Shown one piece after another: positions 36,001 to 48,600 of a DNA stretch of 64,000 nucleotides. Under the pieces are notes generated by a model. It ran no database searches. It was not told the origin of the DNA and was given only the letters and a program-made list of their open reading frames with translations. Every line of letters starts with the position of its first letter. The first letter of the stretch is position 1. Made by a program: the position numbers and the translations under genes. The DNA is from Nymphaea colorata (lineage: Eukaryota; Streptophyta; Magnoliopsida; Nymphaeales; Nymphaeaceae): positions 439,001 to 503,000 of the forward strand of contig NC_045142.1 of NCBI RefSeq assembly GCF_008831285.2, in the 5' to 3' direction.

Positions 36001-39000
36001 TTTTCATTGGGATGACAACTAAGCTAAGGTCCACTTCCACTGTGTCCCCTCTTTGATTGACCAAGTTTGAAGGTAAAAGCTAAAAGATCAAAAGCATAAT
36101 TAGATTGCAGGAAGGTCAGGCAATCCTGAGCCACAGCCAATGCATACCCATGCACCTATATCCATGTCTTGGCATATCAACAGGAGTATGTCACTGGAAG
36201 GGGGTGAACCTGCATTTCGTGGTTTATACTGCTTTCATATTTGGGTAGTTGCTACATTTGACTGGAAATAAATGTTCAAGACAGTTTGCCAAAAGAATGC
36301 AAGGACGGCCTGTTGAGTTTCTGTTATTGGATATCAATTCCGATGACCAATTTGTACTCTTATTGGATTATTTTGCGAGACATCAGATTTTGATGACTTG
36401 TTGACGCAATAATCCATTGTGCAGAATAAAATAGGTGCACTCATGAATTTACTGCTGTTGCACTTGTTCATTTTTCTTGTATGGAATTAATTAAGAGGCC
36501 TAGGATTGCAACCGTGTCAGATTGAAAACCTAAAAGATGACCACATCTTAATTTTGTGATTGGTTAAACTTTTCCTTCTTGTTGTGCTATAGGTACATAC
36601 CTAGAGAACAGATCCTACAGCAGATTGATCTTTTTTGTGTAACTTCAATTGCCGAATGTGATACTGTCACCAGTAGAAAGGTTTCTCCATGGTTAAATCC
36701 AACAAGCCTTCAGGTTGGAATGTCATTGGCACCTGGAGCTGCCGCATCTCCTCCAATCACTTCAGCAGTTTTTGCATCTGCTTCTCTTGTAAAGTCCTTG
36801 AACTATATTCGTGCCCTGCTAGCTCGGCATATGCCAAGACCATCATTTCAGCCTGCTGCATTTGCTGGAACGTCTAATATTTCAAAGCAGTCTTCACCAA
36901 CGTTGTCCTCTTTACTCAGTAGTTCATTTAGTTCTCAGTTAAGCCCGAGTGCAGCTGTGAGCAGGGAACCTCCTGAAACTAAAGAAGCTATTGGTTCATC
37001 TACAGTGAATCTATTTAGCCTTGAAAAGATTGATGAAAGCAGTGTTGATTATATTGCTACTGATGTTCTCAAATGGCGTTGGCTTGGGGACAGATGTCAG
37101 CAGCACTCAGTCACTCCATTTGGTGCAAGTGGCAGGTATCTCGATAGTGTGGAATCCATTTGATTATTTGTTTTAAGTTTTGTTTTAGTAATTTTCTTAT
37201 ATTGGATCTTCTACTGGTTGCACGTGAAAATGAAATATTTTTCCTTTTCTTTGACTTAGTGATGGTGTTTTGAGTTCCCCAGTCATCCACACACATAATT
37301 TTCGAGAAGTGGGTGCCGCAGCTCTACTTGTTGATCTGGAGAGGAAACAAAAAGTGCGTTCTAGAAATGACTTTGATACTCAATTTATCTCTGATCCAGA
37401 TTTTGAGCAGCTGTTGCAGCCTTCTACAGTTACTGCTGCCTCAAATATTGCCTCAGCTCATTCACATCTAAAAGCAATAACAGCATCAAAGCGTGCAAAA
37501 CCTGGTTCTCGTCAAGTCTGGTGAGCTCCTCTATCTTTTTTCCCCCATTTGCCCTTGTTTTTCCTGTGTTACATCTTACATTGTCTACTCCAATATTTTG
37601 TCTTTAATGTCGTTACTGTATGCCCTCTTGGAACCAATGCACCATTTATAACATCTATCTTTCCAAAGCAACTTCGCAATTTTTTTAGGGGAGAGGATAG
37701 GAAAGTGACAGGTTCAAGAGAAAAAAGAGAAAAAATATCAATACTGTCTTTCCATCAAACCTTGATCCCTTCTTTCAGAAAGCACTCGCTTTTCAATGTT
37801 TTTATACGTTGAGGAAAGAAGATTTTTTTGCAGGTTGTTGCGGTAACAAAGGCCCATTTCCAGGAGAAAAGCTAAGTGTAGGGCATCTGTTGTCATATCC
37901 AAGAAAAAGGTTTACATTTTAGCTATTTCAGGAAAAATCGTTCTTGGAACTTTGGAGAACCAGTTTAATTTATTAGTTGAAAGCATAAGATGTTTAAAGT
38001 GTAATGCCCAACAATAACTGCTTTTGAGCATGGGGAGAGAAGTTTGTATCAATGCGATAGAAAAGACTAATTTGATTACCAAATTAGATTTTATCATATG
38101 AAGGAGAAAATGGAAGCTAGCTTGACACTAGCCCATCCTGAACATTTCTGTATGTCAGTTACAAATCTAGTTGGCTTTGTTAGTGGTGTGGTGAAACTAA
38201 TGTGATGGCTTATGAGTGGTGAAGGTCGATAATTGTAAAGAGAAGAACTGTCATGGTGAGTAATTCTGAGATGCTTGATGGTATGTTAAGTGAACATTGG
38301 AATTAAGTCCAGAGAGGAGACCATTCTTGGTTGGTGCATGTCTATTTTAGAAGTTTTTCCTGTACCAATATTATTTGTAAAATGAACTGCAATGTAAATG
38401 GCTGATATGATGATAATGCGGTGGCTGAGTATCTCGATGGTGGAGCTGATAAGGCTACAATATAAATGTTGGAGTTGATAAGGCTACAACATATATAGAT
38501 TGTAACTGAAAGAATGACACAGCATGAATTAGAATTTTCCTTTGTTTCACTCTAATTCTTCATCTTCTTCCTCTAGTTCTATTATTGATTTTCCTCATTG
38601 TTCCTTTCCCTAATTGAGTTATAATGCATTTACTGTAATCAAGATGAGGCATAATACACATTTGCTTGATCTGAAATAAAATTTCCAAGGAGAAGAAAGG
38701 TTTACTTTGGAGGGTACTCCTGGGAACAGATCTAGTTGAGACTGGGTCTTGCCGGAGAGAGGAATTGAAAGGATGGGTTGGAAACAAAGAATAGAAGAAC
38801 TTGATTATCCAAGTCTTTTTCAAAGACTTGGATAGTGAATGAAAACGAGATATTAAAGTAGTTTTAATGATTCAGTAATATTAACTATCTGTTAAATTAT
38901 ATATGTATGCTTGTATATATGTATGTATATGTGCACGACTGCACGTACTTATGAATGGAGATGCCAGATGTTGCTGGAGGACTAAAAATTGAAAATCCTC

Positions 39001-39650
39001 CGCTAAAAACACTATGAATCATTGATACAAACATCTGAATCATTGGTGCATCATAAACCATCACTAATTTTCATGTGATGTCTGTTTTGTACTGACAGAT
39101 TTTTAATTTTTAGGCAGCCGACAGCATCTGCCACACGAAGACATGTACTCCTCCATGTATTTATGTATACATATCATGTGTGTGTTCTGTGGTTTGTTTG
39201 TCTATGTGAAAGTATATATCAGTATTCATAATCTCTAGACACACAAACGACTCACACATGTATGCATACATTTTCTCCTTTTTTTTTGTACTTCTATTTA
39301 TTTTTCTGTTTCTTTTCTGTCGCAGTTCTGGTCAGCTTTGGGTTTTGCGCAGTACGGGACTAGCCATTGACTATCTTCAATGGCTAGAGTTGGGTAGCAC
39401 AGGGGCTTCTTTTCTATATAAATAGGAGACTAATCCCTTTGCGTTTAGCACTTCTGTCTTGGGGCGGTAGCTAACCCAGGGGCTTCTTTTGTATATAAAC
39501 AGGGGACTATTCACCTTGTGTTTGGCACTGCTTCTGCTGATTTTTAGTCAATACATACCTTTTTTATGACTGATCCAAGTGCCTACGTGCACTTTTTGTG
39601 TTGAGCCATTGAGCATTCAGTGTGCTGTGTTCTATTGTATTACGTAAGCC

Positions 39651-39682
<32 letters not shown>

Positions 39683-42600
39683 CAGCGCCTTTTGCTTCTA
39701 AATTTTTGGTACATCTCTGCCCCCGTTTTCACACCCTTGCATGGCTGCTTCCATGTGATATAGGCGTAGCACTGTTCAAAAGTCAGGAGAAGGGGAGCTT
39801 TGATAAAAGCTGGAGAAAAACATCAAGTTAATGTTTACTCTTGACGTAAAATTGTGAAATAGACTTAAATTATGTGGAGACTTGGTAAAATGCAAGGAAA
39901 ACTTTAGAGGGACGTGTTATTTAGTTCTTGATTGAGTTGAGAGAGGAACGACTTGCATTGCTGCTCCCTTAAGAGAGAGCAGTCCATTTCTTGTGGAAAA
40001 CACTGAGCTCATACATGCCGTATTAGATCTCTGCTAGCATAAAACTTCGTGTTTGCAGTGCCATTTGTTGGTTGTCTCTTTTCCTTCTTTGGAATGAAAA
40101 GTAGTTAATGGATTTTATTCCAATCCAGCATAAAATTGGGTCTTATTGATACAGTTCCATGTGCATGTGTCTATCATTAATGATGACATATATTATCCAA
40201 TATTCATTCTGTTAGCATTTCTGCAGGGAGGAGGCACCACCAAGCACATTTCGTCTACGTTCTCGCCCTCTATTTCAATATCGACATTACAGGTACTGAA
40301 GCCTTTTGACTTTGTTATTTGCACTGGCTTGCAATTTGGCTTTGTTTAGCAGAAGAAATTTTTGAAAATTTCGTGTTGTTGGTGTGGTTTGTTCTTGTAT
40401 TTGAAACAATTTTATTTTTTTATCCACATTTTGATTGAGGAATCAATCTCTTAATGAAATTGTTCAAGTTTTCATGTGATGGGTCAGTGTCATCATGTGT
40501 AATATGTATAAATTTTATGACTTTATGTTTCTTCAACTTTTCATAATGGAATGAGTGTTGTTGTTGCTTTCAGGAAGCAGAGCTTTGTTGTTCTTTGCAT
40601 AAATTATGTGATTGTTTTTGTGGTTGGGCACTTCTGTAGTTATGTGTATAAAGAGTTGGGCCACCTACTGCTCAAAGTCATTTTCTTTTTCCTGAACTGG
40701 AGCTTGTTATTCTGATTTTCATGCATTACTCTGATTGCTTTTATCCTTTGACAATACTGTCTGAAATAAGATAATCAGGGCATCAACTGCTCGTATTTAA
40801 TTTATTTCTGAACTGACAAATTGTGTTGGAATATCAGTAACTTCTTTTTTATCTTTTGACTGGTTTGGTTTATGGGTTTTTCAGTTTTTTCTTGGTGCTT
40901 TAAAATTATTGAGTAATGATTGTCAGGTTCTCAACTTTTAAATCAGAAAATGAAGTTTCGTAATTTGTACTGATGTTGTATGATATGAGAAGTTTCATGT
41001 CTGATACAGTGGGATATAACTTCAAATCTGGCTTATTTTGGTTTACATTTTCTTAAGAGTTTGCCAATTAATACTGTCGAACTGTCTTGCTTTTTTGTAC
41101 TTTTAGAAGAATCCAGGATTAAGAACATTGTATCTCGGTGTGCAGGTTTCCCTGTTTGGAGCTAGTATTGTTGTACTGGGTTTCTTCTTTTTTAACACAG
41201 CGGTTGTCTAGGGATGCTCTTTGTTGATACTGGTTATGTCTGATCAAATTCAGCCTGAGTTTTCCCCTTTGTCACCGTTTTCACCAAATAATCATCAGTT
41301 ATTAGTATTAGTCTACCACAGTGCTTGCACTTGTAGAGAGTATCAATTTCCAATAGTTGCTTCACATCAAGCAATTAAACTGGCTTTCCATTTTAAAAAT
41401 TCCACAATTGACAACTTGGAAATTGTTGTCCATGACCAATTCCCTTTTTTCCACTGGAGGACGTTATAAATTATTTGATTGTGTTTTCAACTCTCGGTGC
41501 AAGTAACAGTTTCCATTTGACATCATAGGCAGAAAAAGAAAGTAATGGAAGTGATATGAAGATTTTGACATTGTTTTTAAGGTTGCAAAGCTATTGGAGA
41601 ATCCAAATACAGTTTATACAGTAAAATTAAAACTTCAGTGTTTTCTATTCTTGAATCCACACATTAGATTGGTTTGATTGTGTCATATTACTATGGAGTA
41701 TGGACTGAATATCTTATACCTTTAAACTTTTAAAACTTTCCACATACCTCTTCATGTAACTGGAGATTATTGTTTCCCTTCAATGTTGGTCTGCATTTTT
41801 CCAATCTCGGCGTTCTTCCTTTTCTTTTCTTTTTTTCTTCTGTATGGAGGATAAGTTCACTTTACTGTTTCTCTAAGTTTCCAACTACTCTTGTTGTCTG
41901 GTACAGTGAACAGCAGCCTTTACGTCTCAGCCCTGCTGAAATTGATGAAGTTATTGCAGCTGTATGTTCAGAGGTTTCTGTTACAAATACAAATTCAACT
42001 CTTGCACCATATAGACAAACAAGTGGTAGTGGAAGGCCTATTACAGATGTCGCTGTCAGTGTTCTTATTAAGCTTGTAATTGACATGTAAGTTGCTTAAT
42101 TCTACTGAGCTGCATAATACTAGTCCTTTTGCTTCCTTGTTCTCTATTGCCTATCTGATAAGGTGTCCGGGTGCTTTGGTGATTTGCACTGAACTTTCTT
42201 TAGGATTGCACCATTCATTTTCCATAAAGCTACCTTGTTGAATATGACAAAGGTCTGGAAGAAAAAGGAAGGAGGGGGGTTGGTTCTTCCTTCCTTTTGT
42301 TGGTGATTGATGTAGAATGTCTTAAAGAGTTTCAGTTCTATTTGTTTTGCTAAATTGTTTGAAGATTCTGGGCTATGCATGTGTCCAGATTATGGATGTT
42401 TCCCAATTATTGGTTCTAGTATGCAACAAGTCTTTGGATTGCTTTCTAGCATCTGCCTCCCAAAAGCCACCGTACATGTATGTCTAGGTTCAGTTGATTG
42501 TTCTTTGTAAATGTCCCATTTTGCTTCAGTGATGTCAACTTTTGTATGTTGTGCTGGATTTACCACTCTTTTGCTTTGTGATAATTGGCAATGAAGGTAA

Positions 42601-45600
42601 TTACCTTGTCGATCATATAGGCAGTACTTGAAAGGACAGAGTCCTAGACAATGTAACTGAAGAAAAAAACTCACCTATCCTGTCGAAAGTTGCGCAACTG
42701 GTTATCTGGATTTGTATTTTACAAGAACAGATTCAAGCTTGTCCTCCATTCTCATAAGAAATGCATCATAAGTCCTATTAATTTCTCCTTTTTTGGTTGT
42801 TTTTCTTATTGAGTGCTGTACATTAATTGTAGGTATGTGATGGATCCTTCAAGTGCTGCTCCTCTGGTTCTGTCAATGATCGAGGTACTTCAAATATTTT
42901 CTGATAGGAGCTTTGTCAGATTATATTATCGGCATCTTACTATTATTAAATCTTTCAGGAGATGCTAAGCGCTTTGAGAGTGGCCACTAGGGTTCGAGCA
43001 TTTGATTTGATTTTGAATCTTGGGGTTCACTCTCAGTTGCTTGAGCCTATATTTTCAGAAGATTCTCCTATAGTTGAAGAGGAGGAATCTTCTCATGAAC
43101 AAGGCTTTAGTGGTGGGGTTCAGTTTGGAACTGTAGCCAAGAGAGGTTCAAAGTTGCCCACACAATCTGGAACTTCCTCTGCAGTTGATTGCTTTGAATC
43201 ATGGCTTTTGGATATCTTATATGAGGTTCTTCTTCTTCTTGTTCAGGTATGATAATATCTAATGATATTTCAGACCTTTAGTGTCGAACATATTTCTTAT
43301 TTTGGATTCTTATGTTTACTAAAAGGGTATATCATAGGCAAGTTTCTGAACAACTGTGAGATGAAGTTGACCTTCTTAACATTGTCTAACTGACATACAT
43401 CAATTAATATGTGAAGTTAGGACCGCTCAAGGGCAGGTCTTTCTTATCTTTGTTGCTAAAGTTATTTGCTTAGATGATATTTATTGATAATGTGAGTTGT
43501 TGGTTAATTATCCAGTTTGTGATGTTAACTTGGACTTTGTGATTACTCGTGTACATATAGGAAAGGTACAAATGTGAAAATTCTGTCAGTTACATGTTTC
43601 TGGCTTTGGGTTTCTCAAGTGATACGTTGTTACAATGGTGATTCAAATTGATGAGAATCTCTCTTCCAACAAACCGTAAATTTTGAGTCGTTGCTTTGAT
43701 ACCTGCAACATTACAGAGGTTAGGTGGGAAGCTTACATGAGGTTCTCATATTGGAAGCAAGAAGGACGTCAAATTAAAGATGGTTTTGAAATTTCACTTT
43801 AAAAATATAAAATGACTAGCATTGAGAATCATCAATGCCACATTCAAAGCATGAATATTCAATGAATTCTTACTGCTGGCACTTAACTTACATGTGGGGA
43901 TGAACATCCATAGTTTCACAATGCCTTCAATTTTTTCAAAAGTTTATCATGAGTATGAAGATGGGAAAGATAAAATGGTTCTATGGAGGACTGGGGGAGC
44001 ATGACGCCAACAACTTTTTTCTGGCATGATGTGACTAAATTGGCCCTTGCAATGGGAGAGGAGAAAGTGTGATGCTGGAAGGATGTGATCATATGGCACC
44101 TTTTACAGATATTGAAATATTAGAAGCTATAGTGCAAGCTGAAGGTGTCTTAGAAATTAGAATCCTCATGACTTCAGGATTGACTCTTGACTGGGCCATG
44201 TAGACTGAGTGACTTGGTCAGTACTTGATGCAGAAATTTGTAAACATTAAAGAATGCAAAATGCTGGTGCATTTGTAAAATCATGAATAGGTCAGATATT
44301 CATGCTGAACTGTTAAACTACATTTACTAATCTTAAATTGGTGGTTTTGGTTGGGGGGGTGGGGTGTTGAGGTTTGGTTTGCTATGAACCATGATACCTT
44401 ATGTGCTTGTTTCATGGATCTATGCATGAAAAATTTGAGCTGACCATATATGTATGTGTTTAATATGGTTTTATTACCACTTACACCACTTACTTGTTAG
44501 TAGCTTGTAATAGCCCATAGAATTTTATGTACATATACTGGAAACGCCCCATGATGCGAATTTTGAGCATATTTGTATTTGTATAGACTTATGTATCTTC
44601 ATATTCGGTCAGCCTCAATGGACATTCATAAAATATTCTAACATGACCTTTTCAGTCCCCTTTTATACATAACCGGATTGATTAGTTGTTTTGGAATTGT
44701 TAAAAGCTTTCTAGATGACTGGAAACTGGATCATTGTGTCTTTGAGTTACAATCATTTTCTTCTAAAGTTTTATGATATGACTCAATTCAGACAAGCACT
44801 GAATTTACAAAATGTATAGTTATTATCTAGACAAAACAGAATAAGGTACCATACCATGTTACACATATGTTTGTATTTGTTTCTTTTATTTTCATTAGCC
44901 ATATCAATTGATACCTTCATCATGGACTTCTTGGTACTCCTGCATTCTGTTTCTAACACATTGCACAAAAAGTTTGCCACGAATTTTGGCCTGACGCGTA
45001 ATTCCCCAAATGAAGAACTTTCTTGGACAGTGAAGTTCTATAATGCTATTAGTTCCTTACCTTTTTAAAAACTGATTGGCGTTCCATGTTCTATACAGAA
45101 AGAAGAAAAGGAAGAAACTGTTTGGGCTGCTGGTTTGAGCTGTTTGCTTTACTTTGTTTGTGATAGTGGCAGAATTCAGAGGAAAAGGTTGAAGGGTATA
45201 GATGCTAGGGTGAGGAAAAATTTCCAATTTATTTTTGTGTCTACAGCTTCATTTTGACCATTACTTTCCTTGCAAGCTATAATTTGAGTTTCTTGCTTCC
45301 TGAAATTAGAGTTTCTCTAGTTCTCATCTGTGTGGAACTCAATCTAAAATATAATCACAGTTCTTGATGCTTGAAAATTGACTCATGAATTGTGTCAAAA
45401 TTCAGGATATTCCCTGTGGGCTCAAATGAAGTTGCTGTATTGTAAAATTTTACATAAGTAAAAGCTCTGGCATCTAAATGAATGTAAGATGCTTGAGGAA
45501 AAAGGACTATTATTTGGTAGCAGAGTGGGGTAGTCCACACTCTTTATGTATTGTGAAACTCATAACAGAACTTGCAGAACTCCATTAAGGACAAGGAGCC

Positions 45601-48600
45601 AAGTCTTTCTGCCGTTCCCCTTGCCTCCAGGATATTGTGCTGCATTGGCTTGTGTATGGGGTTGATTCACAAAAGTATCGTACCAAGGACAACTCACTGT
45701 CCAAACAGTTATGAACATCAGTTAATAGGTTAACGTGCTCTTGGATGAACCTGAAACTACTGGCGGTAAACTATCGCTGGAAAATGTTTGAAACTCAAGT
45801 ACATTGCATAATGGATGCATCTACAGTTTGCTCATTAAATTTATAGTTTCTAGAATGGTGCCCCTTAGCAATTGTCTGAATGGGCAGTTTGATGGATCCA
45901 ATGAAATGCCCTGTTTGATTTGAGCAGAAGTATGAACTTGGCAGGTTGTAGATCATGTTTTTCTCCTTTTAAATATTGGATTCCCTGATATGAATCTATT
46001 TCTTAGTTTGTCCTCCATGTTAATCAAATCTCATCCAAAAGCTTGTAGACAAAATTAAACTGTAATGTAAACAATGCAACTATAAATATTCATAGTTCAT
46101 ACTGATTGGTGTAAAATAATGAGTAAAACTCACTCTGGGTAAGCAATTATGTTGTACTAGTGGAAGACATGCCAAGTAAATGTTTGTAATTGAGTGATTA
46201 CATGAACGTTGTCTTTAGTCTTTACTCATTGATATATTTGTTGTTTTCATTTTTCAGGTTATTAAATCTCTTTTGGAAACAAGTCGTCAACATTCATGGG
46301 CAGAAGTACTTCATAGCAAGCTTATATGCATGTTGATTAACCTTTTGTACCAAGTTCCAGATGGCTCCAATAATGCTGTTTCGGAGGTTCCATTTCTTTC
46401 TATTGAACAAGTTGAGTCACTTGGTGGAATTGAGTTTGTCTGCATGGAGGTAATTCTGACATGCTGTGCATCAGTTTACTGTCTGAGTTGGTTCACAAAA
46501 TGTTGGTTGTATATTCTTTCTACTGCTGCTTTATTATTAATTATTATTATTATTATTATTATTATTTTATTCATTCATGTCCTTGAACTTTAATCAATTT
46601 CAGTATTTCCTGAAGGTGGCAAATGTTACAAAGTAAAATAGTGAGAGTTTCATATCAATTAAAGCAGAAAGCTGGGGGTAAAATTAATGCAATGCGGTTA
46701 TAAATGTGTAAAAGGGGTTTAAATTATGGTTTAGTGGATCATATTGCATAGTCTCATTTCATATCCTGGCATGTCTTTTGAAAAAAACTTAAAAAGATCA
46801 CATAAAAGTAAAAGCTGGAAAATGAAATTTTATGATGCATTTGTTTATTATCTTAAATGATATAAACTCAATCAATGTGTGCTAGCAGACCCTGAAATCA
46901 TTATACATGAAATATTAAAGTACTTTTAATGAAATTTTATAGCAAAAACAGCTGGATCATAGACCTAAAAGCATGATCTGTTCTGTAGTTATGAATTATA
47001 TTTACTGAAAAATCGTCTTCTGAATTAGAAAACCTGTCTAATATTGCATATGCAACATTCTGTTTCCGCGTCTAATTTATTTGTTTTTGTAGACTAGCAA
47101 CCAGCAGGAAGGTCTTGTTTCTTTTATCTGCTTGTTTAGGTTCGCAAATATATTATTGGAAATGACACTCAAACATGGTGATGTAGAGATTACTTCTCTG
47201 GAGTATGCATCTTGTGCTCTACGCATGTTTACCAAATCATAAAAAGCTATTTTGATATCCTTCCACTTTCCTAAACACAACCATTTTGTAATGTTACTTT
47301 ATAAATTTATGTCTAATAACCAGAAATTAGTAGTCCAATGTCAATAAATTTTAAAAAAATCAAATAATGATACGTAATTCATAAGTAACTTGTGATTGAT
47401 AAAATGATGGAGGTGCTCTAAGTTAAGATCACCTCAGCAAGTTGGCTGTAATGGCAAATTGTCCTTGTAATCGAGCATTTCATTTCTTGAATTTGGGTTG
47501 AGTTTCAGCAATGCTTTCCAAAGCATAGCAACATGTTTATGTTTTTTGGTTTCTCACCCTAACTCTTACAAGCTTTTAATGAATATTATTATAGTTTACA
47601 TCATTCCTTATTTAGTGAAGGTGTTGTAGCATATAATTTGGCATTTAATTGCACGATCTATTATCTGGCCACAAGAATTTTGTTACTCTTGTCCCAAGGT
47701 TGATTGGATTATAATATTCAATAATCTATAGTCCCTTTACAATGAGTTTGATAAAGAAGAAAACATGAAAAGAAAAGAAAAACCTGAGATCATTTGAAAA
47801 GATCTCTTATGGCCATAATTATAGCTTTAAAAATGTTAGGTGAATTCTACACTTGCACTATTCGAGAGTAATTTTGTTGTCATGTTACATTTTTTCACTG
47901 TTTCCTGTCTATCCCTAGTTCCAGGTTCAGTGTTTCATGTAAAAGTTCCCCAGCTTAAAGGAAAAATACTATTTTCATTTAGTATGTTAAGATGTTCAGT
48001 CTTATGGATAGGGAGGTGGAATTTAATGTCAAAGGCATGTCTTGCAATTTAGAGGCGAAAGGCACTTGTTATAGAATTGTGTATTTGTTAGGTTTCTTGT
48101 TGGTTTCAAGAAGATAAGTAACTCGTGAATTATTCTTTCCCATTTTATAATCTTGATGAGATTAGCTTGTCCAAGGAACAGGCATATAGCTGAAAAACAG
48201 AAAGATATTCCATGTAAACAGTATGGTTTTTTATTACCTCCATAGTCATGTCGGACAGGCTTCCCTGAATGGACCATTGGCAAATGTGAGAGAAAAGATC
48301 AATTTTTATTTGTCTTTCTGAATGAAAATTCTGGTATTTTGAGAATTGTGGATATATTCATGTATGGATTTTATTGCAGTATTCCAGGGCTAACTCAGTC
48401 GAAGAAAAGAGGAACCTCTTTGCAGTGTTTTTTGACTATATTTTGCATAAACAAAGTGAAATCACTTTGTCTGCTGGAGGTTCATTTTACAGCAATGATG
48501 AGATTCAGCCTCTGGCAATGATGCTACATTTAGTAGATGCACCTGAAGCATTCTATATGGCGATCAAGCATGGTGTGGATGGCATAGGAGGGCTCTTAAG

